The notes under the pieces were generated by a model. The model was not told the origin of the DNA and made no database searches. It saw only the letters and a list, made by a program, of their open reading frames with translations. From Corynebacterium sp. 21KM1197 (lineage in GTDB: Bacteria > Actinomycetota > Actinomycetes > Mycobacteriales > Mycobacteriaceae), in assembly GCF_033783015.1 (NCBI RefSeq), contig NZ_CP123907.1:1736001-1800000 (forward strand): a stretch of 64,000 bases of DNA, given 5' to 3'. The position numbers and the translations under genes were made by a program. Below are positions 19,470 to 28,901 of the stretch, piece after piece; positions within the stretch are counted from its first letter, which is position 1, and each line of letters begins with the position of its first letter.

Positions 19470-20744
19470 CTACGCGGAGCGCTCCTCCGCGCAATCCGCC
19501 ACCAGCATGTCCTGCTCCCCGCGCACCATCTCCGCGGTGATCGTCAGTTCGCCCTCTCCCTCGCGGTCGGGGATCTCATACATCACGGGCACCAACAGAT
19601 CCTCCATGATCGCCCGCAGGCCGCGCGCCCCGGTGCCGCGCTCGATCGCCTTATCCGCGATGGCCTCCAGGGCCTCGGCCTCAAAACGCAGGTCCACGCC
19701 GTCGATGTCAAAGAGCCGCTGATACTGGCGCACCAGCGCGTTCTTGGGTTCCGTAAGCACCCGCACCAGCGAATCCTGATCGAGGTCCCCCACCGTGGCC
19801 ACCACCGGCAGGCGGCCGATGAACTCCGGGATCAGACCAAAGCGCACCAGGTCCTCCGGCTGCACCTCCGCAAAGAGGTCCTGCTTCTCGCGGTCGTGCA
19901 GGCTCTCCACCCGGGAGCCAAAGCCCAGGCCGCGCTTGCCCACGCGCTCCTGGATCACCCGATCCAGCCCGGCGAAGGCCCCGGCCACGATGAACAGGAT
20001 ATTGGAGGTATCCAACTGGATGAGGTCTTGATTGGGGTGCTTGCGTCCCCCTTGGGGCGGGATGGAGGCGGTGGTGCCCTCCAGGATCTTCAGCAGGGCC
20101 TGCTGTACGCCCTCACCGGAGACGTCGCGAGTGATGGAGGGGTTCTCCGACTTCCGCGAGATCTTATCCACCTCGTCCACGTAGATGATGCCGCGCTGGG
20201 CGCGCTGCACGTCAAAGTCGGCGGCGTGGAGGAGTTTGAGCAGGATATTCTCCACGTCCTCGCCCACGTACCCGGCCTCGGTGAGGCTGGTGGCGTCCGC
20301 GATGGCAAAGGGGACGTCGAGAAGCCTAGCCAGGGTCTGCGCCAGGTAGGTCTTGCCGGAGCCGGTGGGGCCAAGCAGGAGGATATTGGACTTGGCGATC
20401 TCCACGTCCTCCCCATGCTTGCGGAAGGAGGCCGATTCCGCCTCCCGGATGCGCTTGTAATGGTTGTACACGGCCACGGCCAGCACGCGCTTGGCGTCCT
20501 CCTGGCCGATCACGTACTCGTCCAGGAAGGAGCGAATCTCCGAGGGCTTGGGCAGCCTGCCCGTTTGCTCCTGGCTGGCGGCCTTGGCCGCGCCCATCTC
20601 CTCCTCGATGATCTCGTTACACAGTTCAATGCACTCGTCGCAGATGTACACCCCGCCACCGGCGATGAGTTTTTTCACCTGCTTTTGGGACTTCCCGCAG
20701 AAGGAGCATTTGAGCAGGTCCGCACTTTCTTGCATACGTGCCAT
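19470..20744 (-). CDS. clpX: ClpX, ATP-binding subunit of the Clp protease
   Basis: AAA+ unfoldase that feeds ClpP. 424 residues from ATG 20744 ([19 protein letters not shown]), the start used by other corynebacterial ClpX. Four-Cys zinc-binding domain CSFC...CDECIELC (about 13-40), Walker [14 protein letters not shown], Walker [11 protein letters not shown], pore and sensor regions including [14 protein letters not shown], and the C-terminal small domain. Here it is separated from clpP2/clpP1 by about 11 kb of regulators, fatty-acid and PLP genes on mixed strands. Confidence 0.98.
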   Translation of the reverse strand: MARMQESADLLKCSFCGKSQKQVKKLIAGGGVYICDECIELCNEIIEEEMGAAKAASQEQTGRLPKPSEIRSFLDEYVIGQEDAKRVLAVAVYNHYKRIREAESASFRKHGEDVEIAKSNILLLGPTGSGKTYLAQTLARLLDVPFAIADATSLTEAGYVGEDVENILLKLLHAADFDVQRAQRGIIYVDEVDKISRKSENPSITRDVSGEGVQQALLKILEGTTASIPPQGGRKHPNQDLIQLDTSNILFIVAGAFAGLDRVIQERVGKRGLGFGSRVESLHDREKQDLFAEVQPEDLVRFGLIPEFIGRLPVVATVGDLDQDSLVRVLTEPKNALVRQYQRLFDIDGVDLRFEAEALEAIADKAIERGTGARGLRAIMEDLLVPVMYEIPDREGEGELTITAEMVRGEQDMLVADCAEERSA

Positions 20745-20781
20745 GAGCTGGTTCGATCTCATTTCTGGTTGGGGCCGGGGT

Positions 20782-22155
20782 TCACCTTCCCTCCACTTTA
20801 GCGCGTGGGTCAATCCACCCCTCGCGGCGTATCACCTCGCGCACCTCTCCCAGCAGTTCGCGTGTGCGAGAGTAACCATAAGCCCCGATTCCCAGCACGA
20901 TCCCGCTGCGCTGTGAGCTGCTCCAATACTCGGAGAGCGCCTGCACCGTCAGGCCCCGGCGCGCGCACTCGGCCACCACGCTCTCCTCCGCCCGCGCGTC
21001 ATCGAGGTAAACCACGGCGTGCAGCCCGCCGTCCATCGGCTCGGCGCGCTCCCGGGCAAAGACCTCCACAAAGAGATCGCGGCGGCGCTTATACTCCCGT
21101 CTCATGCGCGCGAGGTGGTGGCGCAGCCCCTCGGCCTCCATGAAGTACGTCATGGCGTCTTGCACCATGCCGGACGCCGGGGTGGCACGCGCGCGCATGT
21201 CCGCGCGCAGGACCTGCGGCATGAGCACAAAGCCCAGGCCGAGGCCCGGGGTGACGGTCTTAGAAAAGGAGCCCAGGGTGGCCACCCGCCCGGCGGTGTC
21301 CACGGCGGCCAGGGCGGGGTGCGGCTGGCCCACGTAGCGCAGCTCGGAATCGTAATCATCCTCCACCACGATCACCCCGCGCTCGGCGGCGTAATCGAGG
21401 AGCTGGTGGCGGCGCGGCGCGCTCATCGCGGCCCCCAGGGGGTACTGGTGAGAGGGGGTAATCAGCACCACCTGCGGCTGCACCCGCGCCAGGGCGGCGA
21501 TCTCCATGCCCTCCCCGTCCACGGGCACCGGCACCACCCGATGCCCGTGGTCGCGCAGCACCGCGCGCAGGGAGGGGTAGCCGGGGTCCTCCACCGCCAC
21601 CACGCTGGCCGCCCCCACCGCGCTGAGCAGCGTGCGCAGCCCATCGCGGGCCCCCGAGGTCACCAGGATGTCCTCGGGTGCGGCGGGCACGGAGCGAGTT
21701 ATGCGCAGGTGCTCCGCGATGAGTTCGCGCAGCCGGGGCGCACCCGGCACCGGGTATCCCCGGCTGGGATTGGCGGCGGCCTGCCGCCAGGCCGCGCGCC
21801 AGGCGGTGCCGGTGAGCGCCTCCGTATTAGGGATTCCCGGGCGCAGGTCGGCGCGCCGCCGCGCCTCTTTGGCTATCGACGCCGCCGGGGCCCGCCTTCG
21901 CACGTGCGTGGGGGGCAAGTCGGGGTTTACCCTCGTGCCCCCGCGCCCGGTGGCGAGGTACCCCTCCCCCATTAGTTGCTCGTAGGCCGCCACCACGGTG
22001 CCCCGGGAAACTCCGAGGTCGGTGGCCAACGCCCGGGTGGAAGGCACGGGATCGCCGGGGGTGAGCCGGCCGGCGTCGATAAGCCCGCGCAGGTGGCGGG
22101 TGATCTGGTGCGGGAGGTTGCCTGCGCCCCGATCCAGGGGTTCCAGCGGGATCAT
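20782..22155 (-). CDS. MocR-type GntR regulator with aminotransferase domain
   Basis: 457 residues from ATG 22155 ([20 protein letters not shown]), which overlaps the stop of the upstream TetR gene by 4 bases. N-terminal GntR winged helix ([32 protein letters not shown], about 30-62), then a fold-type I aminotransferase-like domain with the PLP-binding Lys in [17 protein letters not shown]. Such proteins usually sense PLP or amino compounds. PdxR, which controls pdxST in C. glutamicum, is of this type, and pdxST lies 8 kb away here, but not adjacent; the identity with PdxR is only a possibility. Confidence 0.92.
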   Translation of the reverse strand: MIPLEPLDRGAGNLPHQITRHLRGLIDAGRLTPGDPVPSTRALATDLGVSRGTVVAAYEQLMGEGYLATGRGGTRVNPDLPPTHVRRRAPAASIAKEARRRADLRPGIPNTEALTGTAWRAAWRQAAANPSRGYPVPGAPRLRELIAEHLRITRSVPAAPEDILVTSGARDGLRTLLSAVGAASVVAVEDPGYPSLRAVLRDHGHRVVPVPVDGEGMEIAALARVQPQVVLITPSHQYPLGAAMSAPRRHQLLDYAAERGVIVVEDDYDSELRYVGQPHPALAAVDTAGRVATLGSFSKTVTPGLGLGFVLMPQVLRADMRARATPASGMVQDAMTYFMEAEGLRHHLARMRREYKRRRDLFVEVFARERAEPMDGGLHAVVYLDDARAEESVVAECARRGLTVQALSEYWSSSQRSGIVLGIGAYGYSRTRELLGEVREVIRREGWIDPRAKVEGR

Positions 22156-22724
22156 CGGGTGATGCCGCGCAGCGCCATGTCCGCGTACATGGTGCCTAGT
22201 TCCTCGGCGCTGTACCTGGCCTGCGGGTCGAACCACAGGCATACCCCCAGGCCCATGTCGATGAGCGCGTAGACGCTCACCTTCACGTCCCCCACGGCAA
22301 ACTCCCCGGTCTCCACCCCGGCGGCGATGATCCTTTGCCAGCAGCGCACGTATTCGCGGCGCAGCTCAGTGGCCTGGGCCCGGGAGGGGGCATCCAGGTG
22401 CGCGATCTCGTTATTGACCACCCTGGTGGCCTGGGCGTGGAGAGCGTGATAGCGCACGTGCAGGCGCATGGCGGTGTGCAGTTGGGCGCTGGGGGTAACA
22501 ATTCCCCGCAGGCCCTGGCGGTGATCCTCCAGCAAACCGCGCAGGGTGGAAAGAATAACCTCGGTGAGCAATTCCCGCTTGGAACCCACGTGGTTGTACA
22601 GACTGGAGGTGGCTATGCCTACGTGACCTGCGATGTCCTCCATTCCCGTGGCGTTGTACCCGCGCTGGCTAAAGAGCGCCAGTGCCGCGGCGGCGATCTG
22701 CGATCTCCGTTGCTGATTTGCCAT
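22152..22724 (-). CDS. TetR family regulator, probable regulator of fatty acid genes
   Basis: 190 residues from ATG 22724 (MANQQRRSQIAAAALALFS). Helix-turn-helix GMEDIAGHVGIATSSLYNHVGSKRELLTEV (about 27-56). A TAATGT -10 at 22732-22737 on the minus strand ends only eight bases before the ATG, and no SD is seen, so the mRNA is probably leaderless. It is divergent from the acyl-CoA dehydrogenase gene with a 123-base gap that holds two perfect palindromes, and is translationally coupled to the MocR gene. By position and general TetR behaviour it is the likely repressor of the adjacent dehydrogenase; this is inferred. Confidence 0.92.
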   Translation of the reverse strand: MANQQRRSQIAAAALALFSQRGYNATGMEDIAGHVGIATSSLYNHVGSKRELLTEVILSTLRGLLEDHRQGLRGIVTPSAQLHTAMRLHVRYHALHAQATRVVNNEIAHLDAPSRAQATELRREYVRCWQRIIAAGVETGEFAVGDVKVSVYALIDMGLGVCLWFDPQARYSAEELGTMYADMALRGITR

Positions 22725-22763
22725 GTGAATAACATTACTTGCCCGCAACCACCCCCTCACTTG

Positions 22764-22776
22764 ACGCAGACTGCGT
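22764..22776. promoter_or_regulatory. Palindromic operator candidate ACGCAGACTGCGT
   Basis: Perfect inverted repeat ACGCAG-A-CTGCGT between the TetR gene and the acyl-CoA dehydrogenase gene. It overlaps a TTGACG (22761-22766) that could be the -35 of the dehydrogenase promoter. Confidence 0.6.
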
Positions 22777-22794
22777 TACACATCACACTGGTTT

Positions 22795-22814
22795 AACGAA
22801 CGGCAATTCGTTCG
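22795..22814. promoter_or_regulatory. Palindromic operator candidate, CGAA-N8-TTCG type
   Basis: AACGAA-N6-TTCGTT (22795-22812) and a nested CGAACG-N6-CGTTCG (22797-22814) are both perfect. The 16-mer at 22796-22811 resembles the palindrome before the thiolase gene (30152-30167), agreeing at 11 of 16 positions. Confidence 0.6.
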
Positions 22815-22847
22815 CGGATAGCCCTAGTTGAAAGGTAGGTCACCCTC

Positions 22848-24023
22848 ATGTCCACCCCCCTGAGCGACAGCACCGCAGACTTCTATCAGATCTTTGCCGA
22901 CGTAGACGGCGCAGACCTGGACTACTGGAACGCCACCCGCGCCTACGCGGACGAGGTGCGCGACCAGGTCAATGACGCCTGGGAAAAGGCCGAGTACCGG
23001 ATTCCCCTGGTCAAGCTCGCCGCCGATCGCGGCCTGGTGCGCGACGGCATCGACATTCCCGGCTTCGAGCCGATGAGCATTCGCGCCAACCGCCTCGTCA
23101 CCATGGAGCTGGGACGCCTGGACGGTTCCATCGGCACCGCCGTGGTGGTGCAGTCCGGCCTGGCCATGCGCTCGATCGCCGCCTGCGGCTCCGAGGAGCA
23201 GAAGGAAAAGTATCTGGCGCCCATGGCCCGCTGCGAGGTGCTCGGCGCCTTCGCCCTAACCGAGCCCGATCACGGTTCCGACTCCATCGGCCTGGAGACC
23301 ACCGCCGTGCGCGACGGTGACGAGTGGGTCATCAACGGCGCGAAGAAGTGGATCGGCCAGGGCAGCGTGGGCCACATCACGATCGTGTGGGCCCGCATGG
23401 AGGACGGCCAGGTGGGCGGCTTCATCGTCCCTCAGGACACCCCCGGCTACAACGCCACCACCATCACCGGCAAGGCCTCCCTGCGTGCCATCTTCCAGGC
23501 CGAGATCCAGCTAGATAACGTGCGTATTCCGCTGGAAAACCGCCTGCCCCACGCCCACACCTTCCGCGATACCGCGGAGATCCTGGCCGGCACCCGCATC
23601 GCCGTGGCCTGGGCCGCCCTGGGCCTGGGCATCGCCTGCTATGAAAAGGCTCTCTCCTACGCCAAGGAGCGCGTGCAGTTTGGTAAGCCCCTGGTGAGCT
23701 TCCAGATCATCCAGCAGCGCCTCTCGGACATGCTGCAAGACGTGGTCTCGATGGGCCTGTACTGCCGCCGCCTGCTGGAGATGGAGGAGGCGGGCACGCT
23801 CTCCGACAAGCAGGCCGCCCTGGCCAAGGTACACAACACCCGCAAGGCCCGCGCCATCGCTGCCAATGCGCGCGATATGCTCGGCGGCGTGGGAATCCTG
23901 CTGGAAAACGACGTGATCCGGCACATGATGGACATTGAGGCCCTGCACACCTACGAGGGCACGGACACCATGCAGTCCCTCATCGTGGGCAAGACCATCA
24001 CGGGGGTCAGCGCCTACCGCTAA
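22848..24023 (+). CDS. Acyl-CoA dehydrogenase, glutaryl-CoA dehydrogenase-like
   Basis: FAD enzyme that forms the 2,3-double bond of acyl-CoA. 391 residues from ATG 22848 with GAAAGG 11 bases upstream. Conserved patterns: LGAFALTEPDHGSDSIGLETTA (FAD/substrate), GTRIAVAWAALGLGIACYEKALSYAKERVQFGKPL, and the probable catalytic Glu370 in YEGTDTMQSLIVGKTITG. The TEPDHGSD and YEGT context is closest to glutaryl-CoA dehydrogenases, but actinobacterial short/branched-chain enzymes of this subgroup exist, so the substrate is open. Its neighbours supply the remaining beta-oxidation steps. Confidence 0.93.
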   Translation: MSTPLSDSTADFYQIFADVDGADLDYWNATRAYADEVRDQVNDAWEKAEYRIPLVKLAADRGLVRDGIDIPGFEPMSIRANRLVTMELGRLDGSIGTAVVVQSGLAMRSIAACGSEEQKEKYLAPMARCEVLGAFALTEPDHGSDSIGLETTAVRDGDEWVINGAKKWIGQGSVGHITIVWARMEDGQVGGFIVPQDTPGYNATTITGKASLRAIFQAEIQLDNVRIPLENRLPHAHTFRDTAEILAGTRIAVAWAALGLGIACYEKALSYAKERVQFGKPLVSFQIIQQRLSDMLQDVVSMGLYCRRLLEMEEAGTLSDKQAALAKVHNTRKARAIAANARDMLGGVGILLENDVIRHMMDIEALHTYEGTDTMQSLIVGKTITGVSAYR

Positions 24024-24043
24024 TCGACGCCCCTCGCGCCGCC

Positions 24044-24091
24044 TCGACGCCCCGGCGACCCCGCCCACGCGGCTGGTCGCCGGGGCGTCGA
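24044..24091. terminator. 17-bp perfect hairpin after the acyl-CoA dehydrogenase gene
   Basis: Bases 24044-24060 and 24075-24091 are exact reverse complements with a 14-base loop. There is no T-tract on either strand, so it may end transcription by another route or protect the 3' end. Confidence 0.6.
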
Positions 24092-24145
24092 AAAGCATGG
24101 GCGTACACTCGGTGCCGCATAAGCGGCCCCGCAGAAAGGACCTCG

Positions 24146-25000
24146 ATGAGCACGCCCGACCGCACCCCCACCCCGGATCCCAGCGAGGATCACGCCTTTT
24201 ACCCCTCCCCGTATTCCCTGAGCCAGTACACCGCACCCACCACCAACTTCGACGGCCTGGCCACCGAGGAAAAGTACACCGGCGGCCGGTGGAAGGTGCT
24301 GGTGATCGCGGCCGACGAGCGCTACATGCTCATGCGCAACGGCACGTTCTTCTCCACCGGCAATCACCCCGTGGAAACCCTGCTCCCCCTCCACCACATG
24401 CTGGAGGCCGGTTATCGGGTGGATGTGGCCACCCTCAGCGGCGGCCCCGGCAAGTTCGAGTGGTGGGCCTATCCCCGGCAGGACGAGGCCGTGGCCTCCG
24501 CGTGGGAGGCCACCAGGGAATCGTTCAAGGCACCACACCGCCTCTCCGATCTCCTGGCCTCCGGCCTGGACGATTACGCCGCGATCTTCATTCCCGGCGG
24601 GCACGCCGCCATGAACGGCCTGCCCTTTAGCACCGATCTTCGCGCGGCCCTGGATTACTTCCTCCGCGAGGATCGCCTCATCATCACGCTCTGCCACGGC
24701 CCCGCCGCGCTCCTGGCCTCCGGCGTGGGTCGGGAGCTCAACCCGCTGGCGGGGTACCGGATCACGGTGTTCCCGGACAGCCTGGACTTCGGGGCGAACC
24801 TGGAGATCGGCTACCTGCCCGGCGAGATGCCCTGGAGGCTCGGGGAGAAACTGCGCGAGGCGGGAATAGAGATCGCCAACGAGGACATCACCGGCGCCAC
24901 CCTGCGCGATCGCAACCTGCTCACCGGCGATAGCCCCCTGGCCGCGCACCAGTTGGGCAAGGATTCCGCCTTGGCCCTGTTGGAAAAGTTCGGCTCCTAG
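24146..25000 (+). CDS. hchA: Hsp31-type DJ-1/PfpI chaperone or glyoxalase
   Basis: 284 residues from ATG 24146 (MSTPDRTPTPDPSEDHAFYP), nearly the length of E. coli Hsp31 (283). The nucleophilic Cys lies in LIITLCHGPAALLASG, and the characteristic N-terminal Hsp31 region with FYPSPYSLSQYTAPTTNFDG and the central FSTGNHPVETLLPLHHML are present. Family members are holding chaperones with glyoxalase/deglycase activity. Independent unit: hairpin upstream, strong terminator downstream. It is not an obvious part of fatty acid catabolism, though it sits inside that block. Confidence 0.93.
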   Translation: MSTPDRTPTPDPSEDHAFYPSPYSLSQYTAPTTNFDGLATEEKYTGGRWKVLVIAADERYMLMRNGTFFSTGNHPVETLLPLHHMLEAGYRVDVATLSGGPGKFEWWAYPRQDEAVASAWEATRESFKAPHRLSDLLASGLDDYAAIFIPGGHAAMNGLPFSTDLRAALDYFLREDRLIITLCHGPAALLASGVGRELNPLAGYRITVFPDSLDFGANLEIGYLPGEMPWRLGEKLREAGIEIANEDITGATLRDRNLLTGDSPLAAHQLGKDSALALLEKFGS

Positions 25001-25013
25001 CCCCTCCCCCCTG

Positions 25014-25050
25014 CCCCATCACCCACCCCCGGTGATGGGGATTTCTTTTT
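25014..25050 (+). terminator. Rho-independent terminator of hchA
   Basis: CCCCATCACC (25014-25023) pairs perfectly with GGTGATGGGG (25031-25040), followed by ATTTCTTTTT. Confidence 0.92.
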
Positions 25051-25118
25051 GACTTTCATAGAGACTTGCGACACACTTATCCCTTGAGTCATTTCTTTGA
25101 GGAATCTAAGGAGGTTCC

Positions 25119-26624
25119 ATGTCTCTCCCCACCCCGCCCTCGCGCTCCCTCTACGACCGCATCTTTGCCGATCTCTCCCCCTCCGACGCCCAACGCCCCG
25201 CCATCACCGAGGTGGACTCCGGCCAGCACATCACCTACGGCGAGCTGCGCACCAGGATCGACGCCTTCGCCGGATACCTCGCCGCGCGGGGAATCGGGCC
25301 GGGCGACGTGGTGGCCGTACAACTGCCCAGTTCCATCGACTTCGCAGTGGCCTTTTACGGTGTGCTGCGGGCCGGGGCCACCGCCACCCCGATGGGCATG
25401 CTCCTCAATGAGAAGGACACCATGAACATCGTGGCCAACTCCGGCGCGGTACTCCTGCTCAGCGCCCTCGATCACAGCGCCGCCCCCACGGAGGCCCTGT
25501 TTCTCCCTGCCTCCGCGCTTCCCGGCATTTACCGCGACGCCCTCCCCGCCCCCGATATTTCCCTGGACCCCGACCGCACCCTGGCCTGCATTCCTTTCTC
25601 CTCCGGCACCACCGGCGCACCCAAGGGCGTGAAACTCAGCCACCGCAACCTGGTGTCCAATATCTTCCAGGTGCGCGAGGCCATCGAGGCTCTGGGGCTC
25701 AACAGCGATGCCCGCGTCCTCGCGCCCCTGCCGTTTAGCCACATCTACGGTCTGACCATTCTGCTCGCTATTCCCCTCGTGCAGCGCGCGCACATCTTCA
25801 CCATGGCGCGCTTTGATCTCCCGCTCTTCCTGCGCAGCCACGAGGAACACTGCATTACCTTCACCTTCATCGCCCCGCCCATCGCGGTGGCCCTGGCCAA
25901 GCACCCGTCCGTGGCGGAGGTAGACATGTCCTCCCTGCGCGTGCTCATCTCGGCTGCCGCCTCCCTGGATTCCCAGCTCGCCCTCGCGGTGGAAGAGCGG
26001 CTGGACGCCCGCGTGATTCAGGGCTACGGCATGACGGAGGCTAGCCCCATCGTCACCCTGGGGGACTTTGATACCGCCGATCGCGGCTCCATCGGCTATC
26101 CCCTTCCCCTCACGGAATGCAGGCTCGTCAATCCCGAGACCCTGGAGGATCACCCCACCCGGGGAGAGCTGCTCATTCGCGGCCCCCAGGTCATGCAGGG
26201 ATACCTCAACAACCCGGAGGCCACCGCCGCCACGATCCTCCCCGAGGGGTGGCTGCGCACCGGCGACATCGTGGAAAAGGGAGAATCCGGGGAACTCTAC
26301 GTGGTGGACAGGGCCAAGGAGGTCATCAAATACAAGGGGTACCAGGTGGCTCCCTCGGAATTGGAGGCCCTGCTGCTCACCCGCAGCGATATTGACGATG
26401 CCGCCGTGGTGGGCGCGTACCGCGAGGGCCTGGAGATCCCACGCGCCTTTGTGGTTCCCGCCCCCGGGTGCCTCCTTGACCCGGAGGAGATCATGGCGTG
26501 GGTGGCCGAGCGCGTCACCCCGTACAAGAAGATCCGGCACGTGGACGTGGTGAAGTCCGTGCCCAAGTCCGCCACGGGGAAGATCCTACGCCGCGAACTG
26601 CGCGAGGTTCCCCTCGCCGCATAG
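25119..26624 (+). CDS. AMP-forming acyl-CoA synthetase/ligase
   Basis: Activates a carboxylic acid through an acyl-AMP to acyl-CoA. 501 residues from ATG 25119 with a strong AAGGAGG eight bases upstream. The adenylate motif is FSSGTTGAPKGVKLSHRNL (about 162-180), then GYGMTEASPIVTLGD, LRTGDIVEKGE, YKGYQVAPSELEALL and the catalytic Lys in SVPKSATGKILRRELR. It resembles 4-coumarate/medium-chain acyl-CoA ligases; fatty acid versus aromatic substrate cannot be decided. Provides the entry step for the acyl-CoA dehydrogenase and FadB/thiolase nearby. Confidence 0.93.
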   Translation: MSLPTPPSRSLYDRIFADLSPSDAQRPAITEVDSGQHITYGELRTRIDAFAGYLAARGIGPGDVVAVQLPSSIDFAVAFYGVLRAGATATPMGMLLNEKDTMNIVANSGAVLLLSALDHSAAPTEALFLPASALPGIYRDALPAPDISLDPDRTLACIPFSSGTTGAPKGVKLSHRNLVSNIFQVREAIEALGLNSDARVLAPLPFSHIYGLTILLAIPLVQRAHIFTMARFDLPLFLRSHEEHCITFTFIAPPIAVALAKHPSVAEVDMSSLRVLISAAASLDSQLALAVEERLDARVIQGYGMTEASPIVTLGDFDTADRGSIGYPLPLTECRLVNPETLEDHPTRGELLIRGPQVMQGYLNNPEATAATILPEGWLRTGDIVEKGESGELYVVDRAKEVIKYKGYQVAPSELEALLLTRSDIDDAAVVGAYREGLEIPRAFVVPAPGCLLDPEEIMAWVAERVTPYKKIRHVDVVKSVPKSATGKILRRELREVPLAA

Positions 26625-26632
26625 GACGCATG

Positions 26633-26674
26633 AAAGAGAGGGGGTTTCCGGTAACCCGGAAACCCCCTCTCTTT
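26633..26674. terminator. Bidirectional terminator, 19-bp stem
   Basis: Bases 26633-26651 and 26656-26674 are perfect reverse complements around a TAAC loop. It separates the converging acyl-CoA synthetase and FadB-like genes. Confidence 0.92.
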
Positions 26675-26707
26675 CTCTCGGCTAGGCCGTAGCTAGGGCA
26701 GCCGGGG

Positions 26708-28897
26708 CTAGTTATTCAGCGGCTTGCGCGTCTTGGCCATGTGCATGGCGCGCTCGGCGTTCTTCGGCTGCACCAGCACCGCGGAGGCCTCCCGGCTCTC
26801 CCGTAGGCCCAGCTCGTGGGCATCAATCTCGCCCTCACCGGCGTACTCGCGGGCCAGCGCCGCACCGATGGCCTGATCCGTCTCGGTGCCCTCTGTGTAG
26901 GCCAGCTCGCCGGAGTACAGCGGCAGTTTCCCGGAGACCGGAGCCTGGTACCCCTCGGCCAGTTCCTCGGCCAGGGCCACGGCGTCCGCGATCACGTGAT
27001 CCGGGGAGAGCACCACGCGATCGCCCTCCCGCAGCAGCGGGAGATTAACCGCCGGAATGGGCTTGGTATTCAGCAGCATGGAGAAGGCCTTTTCATGCGG
27101 GTTCTCCACCCCCATCTCCACCAGGCGTTCCAGCGCGCGCACGGTGCCGCCCCAGCCGGGGAAGAGTCCCACCGAGCGCTCCGGGAAGCCCACGCGGGTT
27201 TCCGCGTGAATCACGGAGGCGTCCGTGTGCAGCAGCAGTTCCAGGCCGCCGCCCAGGGCCACACCGCGCACCGCGCCCACCACGGGGAAGGCGGCGTCGC
27301 GCAGCGCCTGGAGGGATACCGCACCGGCCCGCACTACCTCGTAGGCGGCCTCGGCCTTGCCCGTGGCCGCCAGGCTGGCGATGGTGGGCAGATCAGCACC
27401 CGCGCAGAAGGACGTCGGGTTATCCGAGGCGATCACCAGGGCGCGAATATCGATGCGCTCGGCCACCTCGCGCATGATGTCCAGGGCCGGAACGCTACAG
27501 GCGTTCATCGGGGTGGTGAAGGTGTACAGGGCGATGCCATCGGCGCGCTTGTACACGGTGGCGGCGTCATTCTGCGCGATGATCTCCGCGCCCTCCACCA
27601 GATCGGCTACCTTGACCACGCCCTCGCGCTCGCGGGGAGCCTGCGGGGTGCCGTCGCTGCCCAGCACCTTGCCCTCCGCGTAGAAGCCGCCGGCCTTGAC
27701 CGCGGCGGTCAGCAGGGCCGGGGCCTCGCCCTCGTACAGGGAGGCCAGCCACTCCACGCCCAGGGAATCCGCCAGGGCAAAGGGGCCCTTCTTCCAGCCG
27801 TAGCCCAGGGCCATAGCGGCGTCGATGGCGTCTACCGCGTCGCAGATCTCCGGTGCGGTCTCGCAGCAGTAGGTCAGCGTGGTCAGCAGCACGTCCTTGG
27901 CGTAGCGCCCCTCGGGGGTATCCGCCGTGAGGAGTTCGCGGGCGTCGCTGGGCACCGTGTACTTCTCGCGCGGGCGGTAATCGCCCGTCTCAAAGTCAAA
28001 GACCTCGTCGCGGCCCCGGTAGAAGCCGGACTGCGCGGTGCGCCCGGTGAAGCCCTTGTCCAGCAGCGTGGTGAACTCGGGGCGCTGCGTGATGTCAAAG
28101 CGATGATAAGCATCCTTCTCCGGCAGCGCGGAAAGCAGCGAACCCCAGATGGCGGGCACCAGTTGCAGGCCCACGTAATCAAAGAGGCCAAAGATTCCGG
28201 TGCGCGGAATACCAAAGGCGCGGCCAAAGGCGGTATCCGCCTGCTCCGGAGCGATCCCCTGCTCGAAGGCGATGTGGGCACCGGCAGCCATCCAGAAGTT
28301 ACCAATGCGGTTGGCGATGAAGCCGGGGGTATCGCGGCAGTCCACGATCACCTTGCCCATCTGGCGCTCCAGCACGTGCGTGAGTGCCTCGATGACCTCC
28401 GGGCGGGTATCCGGCCCCGCCACCAACTCCACCAGGCGCATGACGCGCGGCGGGTTGAAGAAGTGCGTGATGGCAAAGTCCTTGCGGAAGGACTCGTCCA
28501 GGCCGCCGAGGAGTTCCGCGAGCGGAATGGTGGAGGTATTAGAACTAACCGGGGTACCGGGGGCGCGGTGGGCGTCGATGCGGCGGAAGGTGTCCTGCTT
28601 GACCTTGAGGTCCTCAAAGACGGCCTCCACGATCCACTCCGCCTCGCCCAGTCGATCCAGGTGATCCTCCACGTTGCCGGGAATCACGTTCTCCGCGTAT
28701 TCCGGGCGCATGAAGCCGTGGCGCTTGAGCTGAAGTTCGATGCCCTTCTTGGCGCGGGCGTCCCGGTCCTCTCCCTCGGCGGGAATATCCAGCAGGTGAA
28801 CCTTGACCCCGGCGTTAGCCAGGTGGGCGGCGATACCCGCGCCCATCGAACCCGCGCCGAATACGGCGGCGGTGCGAATGGTGTGTGCGTCAGACAT
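26708..28897 (-). CDS. fadB: Two-domain 3-hydroxyacyl-CoA dehydrogenase/enoyl-CoA hydratase
   Basis: Beta-oxidation steps two and three on one chain. 729 residues from ATG 28897. The 3-hydroxyacyl-CoA dehydrogenase is N-terminal (GAGSMGAGIAAHLANAG at about 14-30, SSNTSTIPLAELLG, THFFNPPRVMRLVELV), followed by the HAD C-domain, and the enoyl-CoA hydratase/isomerase is C-terminal (SDNPTSFCAGADLPTIASLA, AVRGVALGGGLELLLHTDA). This order is the reverse of E. coli FadB and like Bacillus FadN. The symbol is by function. Four bases downstream of the thiolase gene, so one operon. Confidence 0.94.
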   Translation of the reverse strand: MSDAHTIRTAAVFGAGSMGAGIAAHLANAGVKVHLLDIPAEGEDRDARAKKGIELQLKRHGFMRPEYAENVIPGNVEDHLDRLGEAEWIVEAVFEDLKVKQDTFRRIDAHRAPGTPVSSNTSTIPLAELLGGLDESFRKDFAITHFFNPPRVMRLVELVAGPDTRPEVIEALTHVLERQMGKVIVDCRDTPGFIANRIGNFWMAAGAHIAFEQGIAPEQADTAFGRAFGIPRTGIFGLFDYVGLQLVPAIWGSLLSALPEKDAYHRFDITQRPEFTTLLDKGFTGRTAQSGFYRGRDEVFDFETGDYRPREKYTVPSDARELLTADTPEGRYAKDVLLTTLTYCCETAPEICDAVDAIDAAMALGYGWKKGPFALADSLGVEWLASLYEGEAPALLTAAVKAGGFYAEGKVLGSDGTPQAPREREGVVKVADLVEGAEIIAQNDAATVYKRADGIALYTFTTPMNACSVPALDIMREVAERIDIRALVIASDNPTSFCAGADLPTIASLAATGKAEAAYEVVRAGAVSLQALRDAAFPVVGAVRGVALGGGLELLLHTDASVIHAETRVGFPERSVGLFPGWGGTVRALERLVEMGVENPHEKAFSMLLNTKPIPAVNLPLLREGDRVVLSPDHVIADAVALAEELAEGYQAPVSGKLPLYSGELAYTEGTETDQAIGAALAREYAGEGEIDAHELGLRESREASAVLVQPKNAERAMHMAKTRKPLNN

Positions 28898-28901
28898 GTG
28901 C

